This document shows positions 16,129 through 20,592 of a stretch of 20,592 bases of DNA, one piece after another. The stretch is from UBA4664 sp038244585 (GTDB lineage Bacteria > Patescibacteriota > Saccharimonadia > UBA4664): assembly GCA_038244585.1 (NCBI GenBank), contig JBBRTI010000012.1:1-20592 (forward strand), in the 5' to 3' direction. Under the pieces are notes generated by a model, which worked only from the letters and a program-made list of their open reading frames with translations, was not told where the DNA came from and did no database searches. The stretch's first letter is position 1. Every line of letters starts with the position of its first letter. The translations under genes and the position numbers were made by a program.

Positions 16129-16155
16129 TTAGCACTCCCAATATGCGAGTGCTAG
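16129..16155. promoter_or_regulatory. CIRCE element (HrcA operator) in front of clpP
   Basis: TTAGCACTC (16129-16137), nine bases, GAGTGCTAG (16147-16155). The consensus is TTAGCACTC-N9-GAGTGCTAA; only the last base differs. It lies between tig and clpP, overlapping a TAATAT (16131-16126 on the minus strand) that could be the clpP -10. HrcA repression released by heat is the established mechanism for this site. hrcA itself is not in the window. Confidence 0.85.
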
Positions 16156-16179
16156 GGGGCGTGCCGATGACGCTAAAAG

Positions 16180-17460
16180 CTACTTACTCTCGGCGTAACC
16201 GACGAGCTTGGCAATGACACGGCTGGCCATCAGGTGGTTGTAAACTTCCTCTCGGGTGCGGGGGTTGTCCAGCTCGGCTTGGGTGGCTTCGTCGTTGTAC
16301 TGACCCTTGAGGCGACCTATTTCGGCGTCCAGGTCCTCCGCGCTTAGGCTGATGCCTTCAGCGGCTGCGACGTCGGTCAGAATCATGGCCAAACCGACGC
16401 GCTTCTCGGCTTCAGGTCGCATTTCGCCTTCCATCTGCTCCGGCGTTTTGCCGGAGAGTTCAAGATACTTGTCATAGTTAAGCCCGCTGTAGGCAAGATT
16501 TTGATCTAGCTCAGATCGTAGGCGTTCCAGCTGTTGCTTAACGAGCGACTCGGGAGCTTTAAAATCACTCTCTTTGAGCAGTTTGTCGAGGACGTCCTGC
16601 TCGTATTGGCGCGAGACGGTCTCAGCCTTCTGAGTGGTCTGTTGCTCGGCCAAATCAGCCCGTAGCTCCGCCATATTCTTGAACGGACCGACTTTGCCGG
16701 CAAAGTCGTCATCGGTATCCGGCAGGATAAGTTCGGTAATCTTGTTCATTTTAACCTTGAATGTAACAACCTGATCGGCCAGAGTATCCTCGTGATATTC
16801 CTTCGGGAAGCGGATATCGAAACTCTTCTCCTCTCCTGTAGTCAGGCCGGTCAGCTCATCTTCGAAACCCGGGATGAATTGTCCGGAATCCAGCTTGAGT
16901 GTCTGACCTTTGGCGCTGGCGCCCCGAACCGGCTCGCCGGCCTTGGTACCTTCGAAATCAAAATTGACTTCATCACTCTTCTCGGCCGGGCGCTCCACTT
17001 CCAAACGCGTTGCCTCACGGCGGCGCAGGTCTTCGATGGCAGAATCGACCTCAGCCGGATCAACTGTGATGCTCGGACGACTCAAGCGGAAGGCTTTGTA
17101 ATCAGGCAGCTTGACCTTCGGCATCAGCTCCACGGTCACGGCATACTCCAACTCGGTATAAGGTACGAACTTCTCAACGCTCACGTTAGGTGGTGCAACG
17201 ACCTGAAATTTCTGCTCGCGGATAACTTTGACATAGCTTTCCTGGATGGCGTGTTCGATGACCTCGCCTTGGACAGTGTTTGGTCCAAGCTCGCGTTCCA
17301 CAATGGCATCCGGGGCCTTGCCGGGACGGAATCCCGCGGCTTTAACGCGCGGGCGCAGCTCGTCAAAGACGTGTTTGACGGCCGCCTTTAGCTCGGTTTC
17401 GCTAATAGTTACAGTGAACTGGGCTTCGTTGTCGGTAGTTGAGGTAATCTTGGTTTCCAT
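16180..17460 (-). CDS. tig: Trigger factor (ribosome-associated chaperone/PPIase)
   Basis: 426 aa from ATG 17460; an in-frame GTG at 17478 would add six residues. Neither has a Shine-Dalgarno, and the ATG gives the usual METKIT-type start. The ribosome-docking signature GFRPGKAP is at 43-50, where it binds L23 at the exit tunnel. The FKBP-type peptidyl-prolyl isomerase domain follows (about 150-235: DEVNFDFEGTKAGEPV, GQFIPGFEDELTGLTTGEEK, FPKEYHEDTLADQVVTF). A helical C-terminal chaperone arm covers 250-426. It folds nascent chains in the cytosol. It starts a cluster with clpP. The tRNA terminator lies just upstream, and a possible TATACT -10 (17520-17515) overlaps its tail, but no -35 is visible. 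Confidence 0.96.
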   Translation of the reverse strand: METKITSTTDNEAQFTVTISETELKAAVKHVFDELRPRVKAAGFRPGKAPDAIVERELGPNTVQGEVIEHAIQESYVKVIREQKFQVVAPPNVSVEKFVPYTELEYAVTVELMPKVKLPDYKAFRLSRPSITVDPAEVDSAIEDLRRREATRLEVERPAEKSDEVNFDFEGTKAGEPVRGASAKGQTLKLDSGQFIPGFEDELTGLTTGEEKSFDIRFPKEYHEDTLADQVVTFKVKMNKITELILPDTDDDFAGKVGPFKNMAELRADLAEQQTTQKAETVSRQYEQDVLDKLLKESDFKAPESLVKQQLERLRSELDQNLAYSGLNYDKYLELSGKTPEQMEGEMRPEAEKRVGLAMILTDVAAAEGISLSAEDLDAEIGRLKGQYNDEATQAELDNPRTREEVYNHLMASRVIAKLVGYAESK

Positions 17461-17507
17461 AAGTTCTAAGGCTATCACAGGCGCCCGGCCGTGTCATCCA
17501 TAAAGGC

Positions 17508-17545
17508 TCTAAAAAGTATAAACCCGACCAGATGGTCGGGTTTAT
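17508..17545 (-). terminator. Terminator of the rsmD-tRNA transcript
   Basis: A perfect 12-bp stem, ATAAACCCGACC (17518-17529) with GGTCGGGTTTAT (17534-17545), four-base loop. On the minus strand ACTTTTTAG follows. It is 27 bases after the second tRNA-like gene and just before tig. Confidence 0.85.
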
Positions 17546-17572
17546 GGCGGACAGTGCCGCCGTTTTAAGGAG

Positions 17573-17682
17573 TTGCCCTAGCAGGACTCGAACCTGCAAC
17601 CTTCGTGAAGCCGATCTAGCCGAGGACTCTAACCCCCTGCCAGCAGCTTGCTCCGAGACTCGGCCAATTGAGCTTTAGGGCA
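17573..17682 (-). tRNA. Aberrant tRNA-like gene, 110 nt, anticodon not assignable
   Basis: The outer arms are those of a tRNA: a perfect 7-bp acceptor stem (TGCCCTA with TAGGGCA, discriminator A) and a perfect T arm (GCAGG-TTCGAGT-CCTGC). After the acceptor comes AA-GCTC-AATTGG, a standard D-arm start, which can close with GAGT or, further on, GAGC. Between the D and T arms there are about 60 bases instead of about 23 (class I) or about 35-40 (class II). Nowhere in them is there a good 5-bp/7-base anticodon arm; the best attempts (loops GTTAGAG, TTAGAGT, GTCCTCG) each have a mismatch. Imperfect repeats are seen inside (GAGTCTCGG/GAGTCCTCGG, TCGGCTAGA/TCGGCTTCA). No CCA is encoded, unlike the neighbouring tRNA-Leu. 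It may contain a small intron or insertion, or be a decayed or specialised tRNA-like RNA. Confidence 0.6.
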
Positions 17683-17701
17683 GAGCGCCTTGTGGGCGCT
17701 C
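17683..17701 (-). other. Leader hairpin abutting the tRNA-like gene
   Basis: GAGCGCC (17683-17689) pairs perfectly with GGCGCTC (17695-17701) around a five-base loop. It ends exactly at the base before position 1 of the tRNA-like RNA. It may affect 5'-end processing by RNase P. Confidence 0.5.
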
Positions 17702-17720
17702 GTCTGGGGGGTAATATTGA

Positions 17721-17726
17721 ATTATA
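17721..17726 (-). promoter_or_regulatory. Possible -10 of the tRNA-like gene
   Basis: A perfect TATAAT on the minus strand, 38 bases upstream of the tRNA-like 5' end. The hexamer 17 bp further up (TGATGC) is a poor -35, so the promoter is tentative. Confidence 0.35.
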
Positions 17727-17834
17727 TGAACTGCCGTCATGCGGCATCACGTTATCTTGAAACCTTCCAGATAATATGGCGCTGCGTGACGAATATTTCA
17801 AGGAAACGAGATTTACAAAACTTGACGTTATCTT

Positions 17835-17918
17835 TGGTGCGGATGAAAGGACTTGAACCTTCACGCCTTGCGGCACCAGCTCCTAAGGCTGGCGTGTCTA
17901 CCATTCCACCACATCCGC
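17835..17918 (-). tRNA. tRNA-Leu (anticodon UAG)
   Basis: 84 nt including encoded CCA. Acceptor stem GCGGATG with CATCCGC, discriminator A, then CCA. D arm of the leucine type (TGGTGGAATGGTAGACAC). Anticodon arm CCAGC-CTTAGGA-GCTGG gives UAG, which reads CUA and related Leu codons. A long class II variable arm (TGCCGCAAGGCG) and T arm AAGG-TTCAAGT-CCTT complete it. The first base follows the rsmD TGA stop with no gap, so it must be cut out of the rsmD transcript. The second tRNA-like gene follows 152 bases later. Confidence 0.97.
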
Positions 17919-18476
17919 TCAATCGCGCCGTTTGTAAAAGCTCAGGGCCGTATCGCCATAGGTTTTGTGACGGGCGAGCTCCGTCAATTCTAACACTGGT
18001 GAGGGGAGCTTGCTACTGTGGGAGACGGCAAGGACGCCGCCGGGGTTGAGGAACCGGGTCAGCCGCCCCAAAAGTTCGGAGTCCAGACTGGCATAGGGCG
18101 GGTCGGCGATGATGACGTCGTAGCGGGCCTGGGGGCGGTCCGATTCCGCCTGATTAGCCGGCAGTGCCAACCAGGTCTCCAGCTTAAGGACGTGAAGCAC
18201 ATAACCCCAATCGATGCCCAAGGCCTTAGTATTGGCCTGGATGGTTCGTGCCACCGACGGATTACCCTCGATAGCATCCACCATGGCCGCCCCGCGCGAC
18301 AGAGCCTCGAAGCCGGCGGCGCCGCTCCCAGCGTAAACATCCAACACCACCAACCCGTCGACGCTGCCAATAACATCAAAGATAGCGGCGCGGACCTTGT
18401 CGCTCAATGGCCGGACTGTACTGGATTTTGGCTGGTCGAAGGGATGGCTTTTCAGGTTGCCAGCAAGGATTTTCAT
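17919..18476 (-). CDS. rsmD: 16S rRNA (guanine(966)-N2)-methyltransferase RsmD
   Basis: 185 aa, the size of the RsmD family. Motif I for S-adenosylmethionine is VLDVYAGSGAAGFEALSRGA (about 43-62; the usual form is LDLFAGSGALGLEALSRGA). Motif IV is IIADPPY, the D/NPPY catalytic signature of amino-group methyltransferases. The N-terminus MKILAGNLKSHPF and STVRPLSDKVRAAIFDVIG matches the family's RPTTDRVREALFN region. It methylates G966 of 16S rRNA near the P site during late 30S assembly. The start codon comes six bases after the stop of the phospholipase-like gene. The stop codon directly abuts tRNA-Leu, so the protein and tRNA share a transcript. Confidence 0.93.
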   Translation of the reverse strand: MKILAGNLKSHPFDQPKSSTVRPLSDKVRAAIFDVIGSVDGLVVLDVYAGSGAAGFEALSRGAAMVDAIEGNPSVARTIQANTKALGIDWGYVLHVLKLETWLALPANQAESDRPQARYDVIIADPPYASLDSELLGRLTRFLNPGGVLAVSHSSKLPSPVLELTELARHKTYGDTALSFYKRRD

Positions 18477-18482
18477 GGACGG

Positions 18483-19340
18483 CTACCTGGCCTGTTTGTA
18501 GACAACTTTACCCGTCCCGTGCCCATAGAGCTCACTATCGGTCCGGACAAGCTGCTCCCCTGCCTCATAGAGCGCCAGCAGCCAGATTAGTCCGATGGCC
18601 CGGGCGGTCTGCGGGGCGATCTTGTTCTTGACTGCAGCTGCAATATCACTGTTCCACCCTTCCGTGTAAAAGCGTTCATACAGTTTTATGCTGGCAATAT
18701 CCACGGCCTCGGCTTTGAAGTAGCCCAGAGGGCCCAATTCACGGGCACGCATAAACTCCGTGTCGCGGAAGACTGGTCTTATCGGGAAGAGCAACAAGGC
18801 GAAGGCAATGCCGGTTTCAAAATAAAAGTGTGTCGACAAATGGCCTTTCATGCCGTAAACCGCCCAGTTCTTTTTGACGCTGGTCATGGCGCCCGCAAAC
18901 TTACTCGTATCACCTCGCTTAAGGGCGGCGGGAGACAGCGCGGCGGCCTCAGCCAAACGTTCTTCGAGCGGCCAGTGATGGGCAGGTGTAAGGCCATCGC
19001 AGACGTAATGTGCCAGCCAGGAAGCCTCAAAGGAGGCTCGGATCATGTCGCCCTGCTTAAGCTGCTCGACGAGCCCGGCATAGTGGTTACTAATATGCAT
19101 GACCGCGTCGCCTGTATCGGTTACAGGGTCATATAAGTGGCTTGGTTCGTTGACTCCGGGCGATTTGATTTTAAGACCGTCGGGTCCGTTGTAGCCTTCA
19201 AAATGAATGATGTCCTTGAGGGTAGGAAAAGCGCCTTCGGGTAGGAACTTGGTAATCATGCGGTACGCTGCCGTGTCGAACCGCTGATGTACGCCTATCT
19301 GTTTGACGACGCGTTTGGTCGTGATAAATCCTGAATTCAT
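18483..19340 (-). CDS. Zinc-dependent phospholipase C-like protein (PLC/P1-nuclease fold)
   Basis: 285 aa, rich in helices and in conserved-looking His/Asp residues spaced like the tri-zinc site of bacterial phospholipase C: His18, His46 (IIHFEGYNG), His68 and Asp71 (SHLYDP), His82 and His86 (HISNHY), then His111-x3-Asp115 (SWLAHYVCDGLTPAHHWP) with His121/His122. The AHYxxD segment is the most telling. The residue set fits the family, but which ligands bind zinc is inferred. Secreted phospholipases have a signal peptide; none is visible here, so this looks cytosolic or is exported by another route, and the substrate is unknown. One hydrophobic stretch (IAFALLLFPI) may be a buried helix. It heads the operon with rsmD and the tRNAs, from a TATACT promoter about 40 bases upstream. 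Confidence 0.7.
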   Translation of the reverse strand: MNSGFITTKRVVKQIGVHQRFDTAAYRMITKFLPEGAFPTLKDIIHFEGYNGPDGLKIKSPGVNEPSHLYDPVTDTGDAVMHISNHYAGLVEQLKQGDMIRASFEASWLAHYVCDGLTPAHHWPLEERLAEAAALSPAALKRGDTSKFAGAMTSVKKNWAVYGMKGHLSTHFYFETGIAFALLLFPIRPVFRDTEFMRARELGPLGYFKAEAVDIASIKLYERFYTEGWNSDIAAAVKNKIAPQTARAIGLIWLLALYEAGEQLVRTDSELYGHGTGKVVYKQAR

Positions 19341-19372
19341 GGGCTCTTGTTGGTTAGTCTTATTTGTAAACT

Positions 19373-19378
19373 AGTATA
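19373..19378 (-). promoter_or_regulatory. -10 element for the phospholipase-like/rsmD/tRNA unit
   Basis: TATACT on the minus strand in the 61-base gap after recG; the predicted start is near 19366, giving a leader of about 26 nt. The -35 is weak (TGCGCA with a 16-bp spacer), so this is tentative. Confidence 0.4.
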
Positions 19379-19401
19379 GCTGGAATCATCCGGTTGCGCA
19401 C

Positions 19402-20592
19402 TTAGTCGAGCGAGGTGACGGCTTTAAGACGGTTGATCCGCTCGGCGACGCGGGGATAGACCGTCATATCAGAGGTGGCGTTCAGAAACCGGATGGCGGA
19501 GTTACGGACTTCCGCGAGCATCTTGGTGTCGCTGATATCAGCCAGCTGGAGATCAAGCGTTCCGTGCTGAGCACGACCGTAGATCTGGCCTGGACCGCGT
19601 ATTTCCAGGTCGATCTGCGCCAATCTGAAGCCGTCCTGGCTCTTTTCCAGAGCCTTGATGCGCTCAACCGTGGCGGCGCCTTTGGATTCGGCGACCAGGA
19701 AGCAGTAAGACGCGTGCTCGCCGCGGCCGATACGTCCGCGCAGCTGGTGCAGCGCGGCCAGGCCGAACCGTTCAGCGCCTTCGATCAGCATGACCGTGGC
19801 GTTCGGGACATCAATACCGACCTCAATAACGCTGGTCGCCACCAGTAGGTCAAGCTCGCCGCCCGCGAACCGGCTCATGGTGTCCTGCTTCTCATCGGCG
19901 CTCAGCCGGCCATGCAGCAGCCCGATACGGCGGCCTTTGAAAGGTCCTTTGCTCAACCTTTCAACTTCCTGGGTTACGCTACGGGAACCCAGCGTGTCAG
20001 AGTCCTCGATGAGCGGACAGACGACAAAGGCCTGGCGGCCGGCATCCAGCTGTTCATTAATAAAGGCGTAGGCCACATCGCGCTTTCCGGCTTCAACGGC
20101 CTGGGTCTTGATCGGCAGGCGGCCGGGTGGCAGCGAGTCGATGATGGTAATATCGAGATCGCCGTAAACCGTCAGCTGCAGGGTCCGCGGAATCGGCGTG
20201 GCGGTCATGCTCAGCATGTGCGGCAGATGGCCGCTTTTCGCCTTGAGATTCTGCCGTTGACCGACGCCGAAGCGGTGCTGTTCGTCGATGATGACCAACC
20301 CCAGGTTGGCGAATTCTACCTTATCGCTGAGCAGCGCCTGCGTACCGATAACTAGCAATGGCTCCCCCGTCGCAATCTTGGCCAAAGCCGTCTTGCGCTC
20401 GGCCGCGTTCTGCTTGCCGAGCACCAGCGCCGTATCATAGCCCAGCTTGGCCAGCAACGGCGTCAGTTTGGCGGCGTGCTGCCGGGCCAGGATCTCCGTC
20501 GGCACCATAAGAGAGGCCTGGAAATTGCTGGCCATCGCCATGGCGGCAGCCATGGTGGCGACCACTGTCTTGCCCGAACCGACGTCGCCTTC
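19402..20592 (-). CDS. recG: ATP-dependent DNA helicase RecG, C-terminal part (5' end beyond right edge)
   Basis: 397 codons, open to the window edge and so lacking the N-terminal wedge domain. The helicase core starts at Walker A GDVGSGKT at the very edge. Next come MVPTEILARQH (motif Ia), DEQHRFG (DExH, motif II), MTATPIPRTLQLTVYGDLD (motif III), VVCPLIEDSD, GLLHGRLSADEK, ATSVIEVGIDVPNATVM (motif V), and FGLAALHQLRGRIGRG (motif VI and the start of the TRG translocation motif). The C-terminal RGPGQIYGRAQHG matches the usual RGPGEFLGxxQSG. RecG remodels stalled replication forks and Holliday junctions. It ends in SLD and a TAG stop; the following gene starts 61 bases later from its own promoter. 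Confidence 0.96.
   Translation of the reverse strand, partial: EGDVGSGKTVVATMAAAMAMASNFQASLMVPTEILARQHAAKLTPLLAKLGYDTALVLGKQNAAERKTALAKIATGEPLLVIGTQALLSDKVEFANLGLVIIDEQHRFGVGQRQNLKAKSGHLPHMLSMTATPIPRTLQLTVYGDLDITIIDSLPPGRLPIKTQAVEAGKRDVAYAFINEQLDAGRQAFVVCPLIEDSDTLGSRSVTQEVERLSKGPFKGRRIGLLHGRLSADEKQDTMSRFAGGELDLLVATSVIEVGIDVPNATVMLIEGAERFGLAALHQLRGRIGRGEHASYCFLVAESKGAATVERIKALEKSQDGFRLAQIDLEIRGPGQIYGRAQHGTLDLQLADISDTKMLAEVRNSAIRFLNATSDMTVYPRVAERINRLKAVTSLD

Noticed and set aside
16792..17391. 199-codon plus-strand frame opposite tig
   Set aside because: It mirrors the codon structure of tig, and no start signal or family resemblance was seen.
17475..17501. Eight-codon frame (MDDTAGRL) upstream of tig overlapping the GTG
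   Set aside because: It is too short and without a ribosome binding site; it could matter only if a start point just upstream were shown.
17573..17682. Reading the aberrant tRNA as tRNA-Ala(GGC) after removing 14 bases
   Set aside because: An anticodon arm AGCTG-CTGGCAG-CGGCT can be built that way, but the acceptor lacks the G3-U70 pair required for alanine and the D-loop would have 16 bases.
17573..17682. tmRNA or tRNA-Sec for the aberrant tRNA
   Set aside because: It is far too short for tmRNA, has no peptide tag, and has neither the 8-bp acceptor nor a UCA anticodon loop needed for tRNA-Sec.
17690..18049. 119-codon plus-strand frame across the tRNA-Leu gene
   Set aside because: It is antisense to tRNA-Leu and the end of rsmD; the apparent protein is an artefact of those genes.
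1..20592. CRISPR array or large repeat cluster
   Set aside because: No regularly spaced repeats of suitable length were seen in the intergenic regions, and no cas-like gene is present.

Overview
The window looks like a core chromosomal segment from a compact bacterial genome with moderately high GC. TGA is used as a real stop: the rsmD TGA lies immediately before a tRNA. This fits genetic code 11 and argues against the UGA=Gly lineages (Absconditabacteria/Gracilibacteria). The simple, tightly packed housekeeping set, the Firmicutes-like 137-residue S12, and an rpoBC unit without rplJ/rplL next to it and without fusA/tuf after rpsG would suit a Patescibacteria/CPR genome, perhaps Saccharibacteria. 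That placement is a low-confidence guess and no phylogenetic test was possible.

Left part (1-5.5 kb), accessory genes. The left edge holds the first 31 codons of an IS30-type transposase reading out of the window. Next come an unrecognised 161-aa protein with a strong terminator, an MFS transporter, and convergent with it an ABC-F ATPase of the ribosome-protection type. The ABC-F gene has an extended -10 promoter and a leader of about 115 nt containing a 13-codon ORF. Upstream of it is a winged-helix/Nudix protein, divergent from an unrecognised coiled-coil protein with paired CxxC motifs. The divergent gap carries two palindromic TTGA-N-TCAA sites 31 bp apart, placed over the -35 and the start point of the Nudix promoter.

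Middle part (5.5-14.2 kb), transcription and translation operon on the minus strand: rpoB, rpoC, rpsL, rpsG. It starts at a TTGACA-17-GATTAT promoter, has a leader of about 190 nt, carries hairpins in both gaps before the ribosomal genes, and ends at a bidirectional terminator. RpoB has Asn at the position equivalent to E. coli Ser531, a natural rifampicin-insensitivity residue in spirochaetes.

Right part (14.2-20.6 kb), minus strand. tig, clpP and a DHA3-like MFS exporter follow each other. A near-perfect CIRCE element lies in front of clpP, and clpP and the MFS gene are separated by one base. Upstream is a unit made of a zinc phospholipase C-like protein, rsmD, tRNA-Leu(UAG) (abutting the rsmD stop codon) and a second, aberrant 110-nt tRNA-like gene, closed by a strong terminator. 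The C-terminal part of recG runs off the right edge.

The observations most worth checking are the aberrant tRNA, the Nudix-regulator operator pair, the RpoB Asn403 residue, the CIRCE control of clpP and the ABC-F leader ORF.
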